NCBI GenBank assembly: GCA_021796015.1
Contig: JAJYOT010000008.1
Span: 1-44,933 of the forward strand
Reading direction: 5' to 3'
Length of the DNA: 44,933 nucleotides
Source: a bacterium
Lineage (GTDB): Bacteria; Elusimicrobiota; Elusimicrobia; UBA1565; UBA9628
Below the pieces are notes generated by a model. That model ran no database searches and was not told the DNA's origin. It saw nothing but the letters and a program-made list of their open reading frames with translations. Positions 31,111-39,647 of this stretch are shown in pieces. Numbering within the stretch: the first letter of the stretch is position 1; each line of letters starts with the position of its first letter. A program made the translations under genes and the position numbers.

Positions 31111-31931
31111 AAATCAGCGCTATTTACGCCTCTCGCGAGCCTAATCGCGCGGCCGTTTTAATCGAAGCGCTTTCGGCCAATCAATTCGCGGTTTCCATCG
31201 CTCAAAAATCAAAAGAGGTTTTGGCTCAGCTTCCCAAACAAAATGCCGGTCTTCTCATTGTGGGAGAAAAATTAGCCGATTTAGACGGGGTTGCGATTGT
31301 CAAAAATTTAAGGGCGAAGGGGCCGTATAAACAGATGCCGATCGTCGCCGTGGTCGAACATGGAGAAACGCAAACCGCGGCGCCGCAGCGAAGCGCTTAT
31401 GCCGCCTTTGGGAAAAAACCCGTGGACGCTATTCGCGTTAAATTTTCCGGTGAGGCGGGGGGCAACGGCGCGGCTGTTTCCGGCTCCTCACAGGCTTCTA
31501 TTCGCCTTGCCTTTTTTAACGCGGGGGCGGATGAGTGTTTGTCCTTGAATTGGGACGCGGCGGAATGCGTGGCGCGCATTAAGGCGCTCCTTCGTCGCAC
31601 TCAGACGGCGCCTTCCGAAGAAATCATCAAGATGGGGCTGATTGAACTTAATTTAACGAGCTATACCCTTCACATCGGCGGCAAAAAAGTCAATCTGACT
31701 TCCAAGGAGCTCGACTTGCTTTATGTGTTTTTAAGCTCATCCAACCGCGTCCTGAGCCGTCCCTACCTCATTGAGCGGGTCTGGGGCTATAATTATTTCG
31801 GTTCCCCGCGGACCGTAGATGTTCATGTAAGGCGCTTGCGGGAAAAATTGGGCTCCGCCGCGAAATACGTGACGACCATCCCTTGCGTGGGATACAAATT
31901 GATTCCCCCGGGTTCCGAAATGCGGAGGTAA
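31107..31931 (+). CDS. OmpR/PhoB-type regulator with degenerate receiver
   Basis: The protein has 274 residues. The receiver-like N-terminus has lost its active site: the usual acidic pair is YASREP, and the phospho-acceptor position in LLIVGEKLADLDG is Gly53. It also carries a loop of about 45 residues (about 85-130). The C-terminal winged helix (about 175-270) is normal: INLTSKELDLLYVFLSSSNR-like start and FGSPRTVDVHVRRLREKLGS recognition segment. It probably binds DNA without phosphorylation, or responds to partner proteins. Its stop overlaps the next start (TAATG). Confidence 0.8.
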   Translation: MKISAIYASREPNRAAVLIEALSANQFAVSIAQKSKEVLAQLPKQNAGLLIVGEKLADLDGVAIVKNLRAKGPYKQMPIVAVVEHGETQTAAPQRSAYAAFGKKPVDAIRVKFSGEAGGNGAAVSGSSQASIRLAFFNAGADECLSLNWDAAECVARIKALLRRTQTAPSEEIIKMGLIELNLTSYTLHIGGKKVNLTSKELDLLYVFLSSSNRVLSRPYLIERVWGYNYFGSPRTVDVHVRRLREKLGSAAKYVTTIPCVGYKLIPPGSEMRR

Positions 31932-32323
31932 TGAAAATGACGAAACAAAATCATGCCAAGCTTTTGGTCATTGACGACGACGCTCATCTGCGCGAAAGTT
32001 TGGCCGAGGTTTTGGAATTAGACGGTTTTGAGTGTTCTTTGGCGGGAACAGCGCAGTCCGGGCTTGATTGCGCGGCGAAAGTGAACCCCGATATCGTGAT
32101 TATGGACATTCAACTTCCGGATTCCTCGGGATTTCAAATTTGTCAGGAGCTCCGCAAACGCTCTAAAACGACGATCTTGATCATGATGACGGGGCGATTC
32201 TTGTCATTGGATGAAAAAAAACAAGGTTTTGCCTTGGGGGCGGACGATTACCTGACCAAACCTTTTGATATTGTCGAACTCTCAGCGCGAATTCGGCAAA
32301 TGCTCACTCGCCGCAAGGGCTAG
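31931..32323 (+). CDS. Single-domain (CheY-like) response regulator
   Basis: The protein has 130 residues from ATG 31931, after GGAGG. The longer frame from 31883 lies in the previous gene. All receiver residues are present: LLVIDDDAHLRESL (acidic pair), VIMDIQLPDSSG (phospho-Asp), MMTGR, and DDYLTKPF (Lys). No output domain, so it may relay phosphate between the two kinases that follow. Eleven bases separate it from the kinase gene. Confidence 0.9.
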   Translation: MKMTKQNHAKLLVIDDDAHLRESLAEVLELDGFECSLAGTAQSGLDCAAKVNPDIVIMDIQLPDSSGFQICQELRKRSKTTILIMMTGRFLSLDEKKQGFALGADDYLTKPFDIVELSARIRQMLTRRKG

Positions 32324-32334
32324 TTTCGGGCCGC

Positions 32335-34215
32335 ATGCCATCCACCACTCAAAGAGGTAGACTCGCTTACAAGATTCTCCTCTGGTTTTTAATTATTTCC
32401 TTGATTCCCATGGGAGTGGCGGGGCTTTACCTTATTAATATTTCTCAGGCGTCCCTTCATCAGCAAATTCTGGGAACGGAAAAATCCTTGGCTCAAAGTT
32501 TCGCTGAAACGGTTTATAAATACATCGCGACCTATCGAGACATCTTGGAGGAATCCGCGGCGTTGCCCCAGTTTATTTCTGGAAATAAGGGGATGGAGGA
32601 CGAATATCTCAAGCATCTCATGAGCCTTCATGTCGCCATTCTTGAACTTTCTGTTTTAGACGCTTCCGGTCATGAAATGATTCGAGAGGGACGGTTTCTA
32701 GGCCCCAATCCCCAACTGCGCGATATGGAGTCCGAGGGATTTTTTGATACGGCTTTGGCTAGAGGAGAATTTATCGGAGCCCTTAAAAGATTCCAAGGTA
32801 TCTATCCGACGGTGACGATTGCGGTTTCCATCGGGACGCCCAAATCTGGGCAGACTCCCGCCGGAGTTTTGGCGGCGAAAATAAGCCTCAATGGGCTTTC
32901 TTCCATGTTGTCGATGGAATTTCCACCCTCCAGCGAAACATCAGCCGCTGTCGCCAGTCCGGATGGGTTTTTAATCGCTCACTCCGATCCGGAAAAAGTC
33001 TATAAGCCGGATGCGCGCTTAAACAGCGAGATCTTAAAAATTTTGACGACCCAGGTCGCCGATTCCGGCGGCGGAGAAATCTCCCTCTCAAGCGGTCAAG
33101 GTTTTTTAAGCGCCTATGCGGATGTCAACGGCCTGGATTGGATCGTTTACGTTCAGGAGTCCATTCAAGCCGCTTATCATACGGCCGCTCGGATGCGCTC
33201 TCAAATCTTACGGCTTTTGGTTTGGGTGATTATCGCCATCATCGTTTTATCCTTGGCCGTTTCTCGGCATATCACGCAACCATTAAGGGCTCTTAAGGAC
33301 GCGGCGCGGAAAGTGGGCATGGGGCAGTTTGAGGATTTTCCCGAGGTTTTGACGACCAATGATGAAATAGGAGATTTGGCGCAGGCGTTTTTGTCCATGA
33401 GCGAGTCTTTAAAAGAAAAGACCGGCGAACTTGTGGATACCAAACAAGAGCTTGAACGTTTGAACCGGACTCTTGAAAAACGAGTTGAAGCGCGAACTAG
33501 GGAACTGAAAGCGGCGCAAGAAGAACTCATTAAAAAAGAGCGTTTGGCCGCGATAGGGCAAATGGCTTCCGTGGTCGGTCACGAGATACGCAATCCTCTG
33601 GCGGTTATCAATAATTCCATCTACTTTATCAAAACCAAGCTGGCTCCTGTTCTGTCTCAAGACCCAAAAGTTTCCAAACACGTCAAAATTATTGAATCCG
33701 AGATTCAGCAGGCCAACGGAATTATCAACGAGATATTGACTTATTCAAGACAGCGCGAGCTTCAACCTGAGACCGTCAGGCTTAATGATTGGCTGGAAGA
33801 ATTACTTTCAGTTTATCCCTTTCCGCCGCATATTGCGCTTCAAAAAATTTTTGTTCCGTCGAACCCGCCGGTTGAAATTGATTTGACCGAGATGCAGCAA
33901 GCAGTGAGAAATCTCATCGGAAACGCCATCGAGGTCATGCCGGAAAAGGGAATTTTGGGAGTCAAAACATTCTTGTCTGAGGCCAGTATGGCGGCCATTG
34001 AAATCTCAGACACAGGTCCCGGAATTCCACCGGAAACGCTTGAGAAAATATTCGCTCCATTTTTTACCACTAAGGCGCGTGGGACGGGCTTGGGGCTTGC
34101 GGTCGTCAAAAAGGTCATCGATCGCCACGGCGGGAAAGTCGAGGTGGCGAGCGTGGTCGGGAGGGGCACGGTTTTCCGCCTCCATATTCCCATTTCACAG
34201 AAGGTGGAGGCATGA
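32335..34215 (+). CDS. Membrane sensor histidine kinase (Cache-HAMP-HisKA-HATPase)
   Basis: The protein has 626 residues. Two membrane helices (LWFLIISLIPMGVAGLYLI near 13-33 and LLVWVIIAIIVLSLAVSR near 290-308) bound a periplasmic dCache-like sensor. A HAMP domain (RHITQPLRALKDAARKVGMG) and a coiled coil (LERLNRTLEKRVEARTRELK) follow. The kinase core has H-box GHEIRNPLAVI, N-box RNLIGNAIEV, and G-boxes DTGPGIP and GTGLGLAVVKK. The ligand is unknown. ATGA overlap with the next gene. Confidence 0.92.
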   Translation: MPSTTQRGRLAYKILLWFLIISLIPMGVAGLYLINISQASLHQQILGTEKSLAQSFAETVYKYIATYRDILEESAALPQFISGNKGMEDEYLKHLMSLHVAILELSVLDASGHEMIREGRFLGPNPQLRDMESEGFFDTALARGEFIGALKRFQGIYPTVTIAVSIGTPKSGQTPAGVLAAKISLNGLSSMLSMEFPPSSETSAAVASPDGFLIAHSDPEKVYKPDARLNSEILKILTTQVADSGGGEISLSSGQGFLSAYADVNGLDWIVYVQESIQAAYHTAARMRSQILRLLVWVIIAIIVLSLAVSRHITQPLRALKDAARKVGMGQFEDFPEVLTTNDEIGDLAQAFLSMSESLKEKTGELVDTKQELERLNRTLEKRVEARTRELKAAQEELIKKERLAAIGQMASVVGHEIRNPLAVINNSIYFIKTKLAPVLSQDPKVSKHVKIIESEIQQANGIINEILTYSRQRELQPETVRLNDWLEELLSVYPFPPHIALQKIFVPSNPPVEIDLTEMQQAVRNLIGNAIEVMPEKGILGVKTFLSEASMAAIEISDTGPGIPPETLEKIFAPFFTTKARGTGLGLAVVKKVIDRHGGKVEVASVVGRGTVFRLHIPISQKVEA

Positions 34216-35354
34216 CGTATTTAAAACCGCGCATTTTAATCGTGGATGATGACCCGCATATTCGAGAGTCCTTGTCCGACGTTCTTGAAGATGCAGGTTA
34301 TGAAGTATTTAAGGCTTCCGGGGAACAAGAGGCTTTGATGGAAGTCAAGGCTCGTTTATTTGACGTCATCTTGATGGACTATAATTTGCCGAACTCAACC
34401 GGAATCCAGATTATTAAGAAAATTAGGAAAATCGATTCGAAAAGCCAGGTTTTAATGCTCACGGCGGACCGAACCCAGGAAACTGCGGTCATGGCCCTTC
34501 AAGAGGCGGTCGCGGATTTCTTGGTCAAGCCGGTGGACGTAGACCGCCTCAAACACGCGATTTCAAACTCATTGGAAAAGTTGCGCTTGATGCGAGAAAA
34601 CGAGAGAATCACCCTTGAACTCAAGAAAACCAACGAGGAATTGGAGCACCTGGACCGGATGAAGTCCAAATTTCTTTCCATGGCTTCTCATGACTTATCG
34701 AATGCCTTGATGGCCCTTCAGGCGAGTTTTGAGCTTCTCTCTCAAACGATTAACCCATCGGAAGAACAGAGAAAAAGAATGGTCGCGATTTCTTCCAGCA
34801 TTAGCCAATTAACGCGTTTGACCTCGGATTTGGTTGATTGGGCGGCCATTGAGAACGGAAAATTTAGAATTGAGCGGGAAGCTTTCAACCCCGAGATTCT
34901 TTTGCAAGAAGTTTTGCCGGGTTCCCAGGCGCGGGCGGCGGCGCGCGGAATTAAATTCACGGAAAAAATAGAAAAATCCTTGCCTGAAATTTACGCCGAT
35001 AAGAGGCGTATTTCGCAGGTTCTTAACAATCTGCTTGAAAATGCCATTCGCTACACTCCCAAGGGCGGAGAAATTTTGGTTTATGGCACGACCGTTTTAA
35101 ACGAGGGCTCGAAATCCGCGGTCCGATTTGGAGTGAAGGATTCCGGAGACGGAATCTCTCCGGTGGAACTGGGTAAAATCTTTCAAAGTTTTTATCAGGG
35201 CCCTGACGCTTCAAAAGGCGGGCGTCTCGGCTTAGGGCTGGCCACTTCCAAAGAAATTGTCGAAGCCCATGGCGGAAAAATGGGCGTTGAAAGCGAAGGA
35301 CTTGGCCGCGGCGCAACTTTCTTTTTTACAATTCCCGTCTCCAAGAATTCATGA
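34212..35354 (+). CDS. Receiver-histidine kinase hybrid, cytoplasmic
   Basis: The protein has 380 residues. The N-terminal receiver is intact (ILIVDDDPHIRESLSDVLED, VILMDYNLP, VKPVD). A coiled coil leads to HisKA with an unusual H-box, MASHDLSNALMAL, in place of SHELRTPL. The HATPase has NNLLENAIRYTP, DSGDGIS and RLGLGLATSKEI. There is no membrane segment, so it likely takes phosphate from the upstream membrane kinase and passes a signal on. ATGA overlap with the caspase gene. Confidence 0.9.
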   Translation: MTYLKPRILIVDDDPHIRESLSDVLEDAGYEVFKASGEQEALMEVKARLFDVILMDYNLPNSTGIQIIKKIRKIDSKSQVLMLTADRTQETAVMALQEAVADFLVKPVDVDRLKHAISNSLEKLRLMRENERITLELKKTNEELEHLDRMKSKFLSMASHDLSNALMALQASFELLSQTINPSEEQRKRMVAISSSISQLTRLTSDLVDWAAIENGKFRIEREAFNPEILLQEVLPGSQARAAARGIKFTEKIEKSLPEIYADKRRISQVLNNLLENAIRYTPKGGEILVYGTTVLNEGSKSAVRFGVKDSGDGISPVELGKIFQSFYQGPDASKGGRLGLGLATSKEIVEAHGGKMGVESEGLGRGATFFFTIPVSKNS

Positions 35355-37414
35355 CTCGCCCCCGAGCCGGATATTTTCTTATTCCGTTTCTTTTTGCTTC
35401 TTGTTCAACGGTTCAGGTTCCTATGGCGGTCACCTTCCCTCCGGCTGTTGATTTGTCTCCTTATCGGAGCTTTGCCTTTGGAGACATGAACGGAAATGCG
35501 GGACAACGCTTTAAAGATTCTTTGATTTTGGATTTATCGCGCTCGAATAATTTTAATTTTATCAGTCGAGATAGAATGAATGTGCTGGTGGCGGAATATG
35601 ATTTGGCTAAAACTCAAGATCCTACAAGCGCCAAGGCCGGCCAAATCGCGATGCTTCTTCACGACGCGGCGTTTATTTCCGGAACGATTAACAAAAATTA
35701 CTATGAATTCATGCGGGAGTCTCCGGATACCTGTCAATGGAATAATCGCGCGCATCCTTGTCCTTTAAGGACGCGCGTGGGGAGGCTTCGCATCGGCGGG
35801 CATTTAGCTGTGACGGATGCAAAAACCGGAAGATTGATCCATTCTCAAACTATCGCGAAAGTTTGCCAGGCTCAAACCCAAGCTAAAAATGCTTCTCCGG
35901 GGCCTATTGATCGAGGACAATTAACTCAAAATTGTGTGAACGCCGCCGCCCATGATTTGGCGAGTCTCTTTTTGCCCTCTAGGAAAATGTTTTATCCGGA
36001 TTTTAAAAAAGTAGGGGAGTTGCCTGAAGTCGCCCAGGGAATCACAGATGCAGAAGCCGGGGAAATAGCTCAAGCCGCCAAGGATTTTAATGCGGCGCTT
36101 AAAGACCCCAAGGCGATGGATCCTCGTTTCAGCAAAAAATCTTTGTCTGAGATTTATTGGGATGAATCTTTGGCTCAAGAATACTCCTGGCAATTCGGCC
36201 CGGCCTTGGATTCCTTGAAAAAATCCTATACCCTCAACCCCTTGCCCAAAACACAAAAAGAAGAAGCTCAACTTTTAGGTTTTGAAGCCGCCCGCAGAAG
36301 ACTCTTGGACGTAACTCCGTTGATGCTGGCCGTTCAAGGAGGGGTTTTGAATCAGGTTAAGTCCCTTCTTCAAAAAGGGGCGGATCCCAATATCCAGGAC
36401 GTTTCGGGTAACACCGCTTTGATGGAAGCGGCGCAAAAACAGAATTTACCCATGGTTCGAATTCTCCTTCAATATGGAGCTTGGCCGAGCATTAGGAATA
36501 ATCAAGGTTTGAGCGCCGCAGATTTGTCAAGAAATCAAAAAATTTCCGTGTTGTTGAGCGAAGGCTTTCCAAAACGCGCCTTTCCCCCGGCTGATAAGGC
36601 CGCATCCGTGCCTAAAGTCGTGATTCATTCCGATGTGGATAAAATTCCCTATCATTTTCCGGAAGATCCTTTTAAGATTGCCTTGGTTATCGGCATTGAA
36701 CATTATGAAAACAATCTCCCTGCGGCGGATTTTGCCGATCATGACGCGGAGGTCATGCGCGAGCATCTCATGGCTTTAGGCTATGCTCCGCGCCATATCC
36801 ATTGGCTGAAAGACGAAAAAGCCACGCGCGCGGCTTTGGTCAAGAATTTGGAGGGTTGGCTTCCGCAAGTCGTTTCTTCCTCCACCACCGTTTTTGTTTA
36901 TTTTTCCGGTCATGGAGCCGCCGATCCGGAGACTCATCGAACTTATTTGGTTCCCGCGGACGGAGATCCTGGTTATCTTAAGGAAACGGCCTATCCGCTT
37001 TCTCGGCTTTATTTGACTCTTGGGAAATTGTCCGCTAAACAGGTGGTGGTCGCTTTAGACTCATGCTTTTCCGGACGGGGAGCAAGGTCTTTGTCTCCTG
37101 CGGGAATGCGCCCCTTGGTGACTGTATCTCCCTCAGCTCCTTCCTCAACAAGAGTCGCCGCAATGACGGCGGCCTCAGGCGCTCAAATTGCCGAGGTTCT
37201 CAACTCGGAAGGACATGGGCTCTTTACCTATTATTTTTTAAAGGGGCTTAACGGCCTAGCAAAAAATAAGTCTAACGAGATATCAGTGCAGTCGCTTTAT
37301 CGCTATTTGCGTCCGGAAGTTGAGGATGCGGCGGGAATGAAAAATCGCACGCAAACGCCCGAACTTTTACCCGGAAGCGTCGCCCATTCAAATCCTATTA
37401 TCTTAGTTCCATGA
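35351..37414 (+). CDS. Lipoprotein with ankyrin repeats and caspase-like (C14) peptidase domain
   Basis: The protein has 687 residues. The signal is of lipoprotein type (IPFLFASC, lipid Cys at 18). Residues about 25-215 form an alpha/beta domain resembling outer-membrane CsgG-like or GNA1162-like folds (LDLSRSNNFNFISRDRMNVL). A helical TPR-like part follows, then two or three ankyrin repeats (about 320-395: TPLMLAVQGGVLNQVKSLLQ, NTALMEAAQKQNLPMVRILL). The caspase domain (about 435-687) opens KIALVIGIEHYENNLPAADF, with catalytic His521 in YFSGHGA and Cys572 in LDSCFSG. Both catalytic residues are present. The lipid anchor puts the peptidase outside the cytoplasm. It closes the kinase/regulator run and overlaps queA by 4 bases. 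The target is unknown. Confidence 0.88.
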   Translation: MTRPRAGYFLIPFLFASCSTVQVPMAVTFPPAVDLSPYRSFAFGDMNGNAGQRFKDSLILDLSRSNNFNFISRDRMNVLVAEYDLAKTQDPTSAKAGQIAMLLHDAAFISGTINKNYYEFMRESPDTCQWNNRAHPCPLRTRVGRLRIGGHLAVTDAKTGRLIHSQTIAKVCQAQTQAKNASPGPIDRGQLTQNCVNAAAHDLASLFLPSRKMFYPDFKKVGELPEVAQGITDAEAGEIAQAAKDFNAALKDPKAMDPRFSKKSLSEIYWDESLAQEYSWQFGPALDSLKKSYTLNPLPKTQKEEAQLLGFEAARRRLLDVTPLMLAVQGGVLNQVKSLLQKGADPNIQDVSGNTALMEAAQKQNLPMVRILLQYGAWPSIRNNQGLSAADLSRNQKISVLLSEGFPKRAFPPADKAASVPKVVIHSDVDKIPYHFPEDPFKIALVIGIEHYENNLPAADFADHDAEVMREHLMALGYAPRHIHWLKDEKATRAALVKNLEGWLPQVVSSSTTVFVYFSGHGAADPETHRTYLVPADGDPGYLKETAYPLSRLYLTLGKLSAKQVVVALDSCFSGRGARSLSPAGMRPLVTVSPSAPSSTRVAAMTAASGAQIAEVLNSEGHGLFTYYFLKGLNGLAKNKSNEISVQSLYRYLRPEVEDAAGMKNRTQTPELLPGSVAHSNPIILVP

Positions 37415-38493
37415 ACAAAAACCCTCTCCTGCCCGATTTGAATATCCCCAAGGATTTTGATCTTGAGTCTTATCGTTTTTCCTATCCCGAGGAGTTACTG
37501 GCCTCAAATCCTCTCGATAAAAGAGATGAGTGTCGCTTATTGATTTTAGATCGCAAGAAAGATGAGATTTTTCATAAGCGCTTCCATGATCTTCCTGATT
37601 ATCTCTCGTCCGGAGATTGTTTGGCTCTCAATGAAACCAGGGTTTTTTCCTGCCGCTTAGTCGGCAAGAAAAAAAGCGGAGGGAAAGCGGAAATTCTCTT
37701 AACGCGGGAAATTAAGCCTGGGCTTTGGGCGGCTTTGGGGTCGGGCTTTAAGAAAGATCAGGAATTAATTTTTGCCGAAAATCTGACAGGCAAAATTGAG
37801 GGTTTAAACGAAGACGGAGAATATCTAATCCGGTTTGACCGCGAGGATATTCAGTCTTACATGACTCAAAACGGTTTGCCTCCTCTTCCTCCCTACATTC
37901 TCAAAAAAAGAAAATTCCCACCAGAGGCGGAAGCAGGCGCAAATAACGATCAGGAGTCCTATCAAACCGTTTACGCGAAAAACCTGGGTTCTATCGCCGC
38001 TCCAACGGCGGGGCTTCATTTTACCCCGGAACTTCTTCGGGAAATTGAGCGAAAGGGAATTTCTATTTGCCGCTTGACCCTTCATGTCGGACGCGGGACC
38101 TTTAAACCGATTGTTTCAAGAGATATTCGCAAGCACCCAATGCTTCCGGAATATTACCACGTGGACGCGGAAAACCTGCGAAAACTCAAAGAGACCCAAA
38201 AATGCGGCGGGAAAGTTATCGCGGTGGGAACGACAGTGGTGCGAACTCTTGAGACCTTGGCTGCCCAGAAAGAAGAAGAGAACGCTTCCGGCTGGACCAG
38301 CCTTTTTGTCTATCCGGGTTATCCTCTCAAAATAGCCTCAGGTCTGATCACCAATTTCCATTTGCCGGAATCAACGCCCTTAATTCTCGCTTCCGCTTTC
38401 GTAGGACGCGAAAAATTGCTTAAGATTTACCAGGAGGCTTTTCGTTTGAGCTATCGCCTTTTCTCTTACGGCGATGCGATGCTGATTTTATGA
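37411..38493 (+). CDS. queA: S-adenosylmethionine:tRNA ribosyltransferase-isomerase QueA
   Basis: The protein has 360 residues, the usual length. It transfers and isomerises the ribosyl part of SAM onto 7-aminomethyl-7-deazaguanine in tRNA to make epoxyqueuosine. Signatures: FSYPEELLASNPLDKRDECR, LALNETRVF, GSIAAPTAGLHFTPELL, LTLHVGRGTFKPI, and LITNFHLPESTPLILASAFV. It overlaps the caspase gene before it and tgt after it (ATGA each). Confidence 0.96.
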   Translation: MNKNPLLPDLNIPKDFDLESYRFSYPEELLASNPLDKRDECRLLILDRKKDEIFHKRFHDLPDYLSSGDCLALNETRVFSCRLVGKKKSGGKAEILLTREIKPGLWAALGSGFKKDQELIFAENLTGKIEGLNEDGEYLIRFDREDIQSYMTQNGLPPLPPYILKKRKFPPEAEAGANNDQESYQTVYAKNLGSIAAPTAGLHFTPELLREIERKGISICRLTLHVGRGTFKPIVSRDIRKHPMLPEYYHVDAENLRKLKETQKCGGKVIAVGTTVVRTLETLAAQKEEENASGWTSLFVYPGYPLKIASGLITNFHLPESTPLILASAFVGREKLLKIYQEAFRLSYRLFSYGDAMLIL

Positions 38494-39638
38494 GTTTTAA
38501 TATTTTAGGCCGTGACGCCAATTCTCGCGCAAGAGCCGGACTTTTAAAAACCGCCCATGGGGATGTCGAGACTCCGGTTTATATGCCGGTCGCGACCCAG
38601 GCTTCGGTCAAGGCTTTGTCCCAAGAGGATTTAGATTCTTTGGGTGTCCAGGCGATTCTCTCCAACAGTTATCACCTTTATTTAAGGCCGGGAACCTCGG
38701 TGATAAAACAAGCCGGCGGTCTTCACGGTTTCATGAAATATGACGGAATGATTTTGACCGATTCCGGCGGCTTTCAGGTCTTAAGCCAAGCGGATTTAAG
38801 AACGGTTGACGATCACGGGGTTTCGTTTAAGTCTCATATCGACGGAAGCGCTCATCGCTTGACCCCGGAAAAAGTAATCGACATTCAATCGGAATTAGGT
38901 TCCGATTGTTGGACGGCCTTGGATGTTTGCGCTCCTTATCCCTCGGATGAGGCGCAGACACAACTCGCGCTTGAGCGCACGATCAGGTGGCTTGATTTGT
39001 CGGAGAAGGCGTTTCTTCAAAAGAAAGATGCAGGCTCCAAATCTCTTTTTTTCCCGATTCTCCAGGGCGGTTTTTTCGCGCCTTTGCGGTTGCGGGCGGC
39101 CGAGCACATGAGCCGTATTCAGACTGACGGAATTTCTCTCGGCGGTTTTTCGGTTGGAGAGCCGAAAGAACTCACGTGGGAGATTTTAGATAAGACCGTT
39201 CAAGCTCTTCCCGAGCAGAAACCGCGCTATCTTATGGGGGTGGGAACTCCCGAGGATTTATGGGATGCGGTCTCCTTGGGGGTGGACATGATGGATTGCG
39301 TTTGGCCGACCCGGGTCGCCCGAAACGGCCAAGTGATGACTCGGGCGGGGAAATACAACATTTCAAACAGCCTATGCCGGACCAATTTCGCGCCGCTTGA
39401 GTCTTCTTGTTCCTGCTTTGTCTGCCGCAGGTACTCCAAGGCTTATCTGTCCCATCTTCACCGCAGCCGCGAACTCTCTGCTCATCGCTTGATTTCCTAC
39501 CACAACATTCACTTAATGATGGTTTTAGCGCGCGAAATTCGGCAAAGCGTATTGGATGGAAATTTCACTGAAAGAAGAAAAGAGTTTTTTTTCGGCATCA
39601 AAAAAGACTCAAAAGACGTTTTAGCGCTGGTCTCTTAA
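38490..39638 (+). CDS. tgt: tRNA-guanine transglycosylase
   Basis: The protein has 382 residues. It swaps guanine 34 for preQ1 in tRNAs with GUN anticodons. LTDSGGFQVLSQ holds the catalytic base region, MMDCVWPTRVARNGQVMTR the substrate loop, and CSCFVCRRYSKAYLSHLHR the zinc ligands (three Cys and one His). It is coupled to queA. A short palindrome, AAATAGCTATTT, lies in the 9-base gap to the convergent gene but is too short for a confident terminator. Confidence 0.96.
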   Translation: MSFNILGRDANSRARAGLLKTAHGDVETPVYMPVATQASVKALSQEDLDSLGVQAILSNSYHLYLRPGTSVIKQAGGLHGFMKYDGMILTDSGGFQVLSQADLRTVDDHGVSFKSHIDGSAHRLTPEKVIDIQSELGSDCWTALDVCAPYPSDEAQTQLALERTIRWLDLSEKAFLQKKDAGSKSLFFPILQGGFFAPLRLRAAEHMSRIQTDGISLGGFSVGEPKELTWEILDKTVQALPEQKPRYLMGVGTPEDLWDAVSLGVDMMDCVWPTRVARNGQVMTRAGKYNISNSLCRTNFAPLESSCSCFVCRRYSKAYLSHLHRSRELSAHRLISYHNIHLMMVLAREIRQSVLDGNFTERRKEFFFGIKKDSKDVLALVS

Positions 39639-39647
39639 ATAGCTATT

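Noticed and set aside
35351..37414. Caspase as effector of a CRISPR or CBASS defence system
   Set aside because: No Cas, cyclase or nucleotide sensor gene nearby; the lipoprotein signal places it outside the cytoplasm.
39639..39647. Bidirectional terminator between tgt and the PLD-like gene
   Set aside because: The AAATAGCTATTT palindrome is short, AT-rich and lacks a loop and a T-run.
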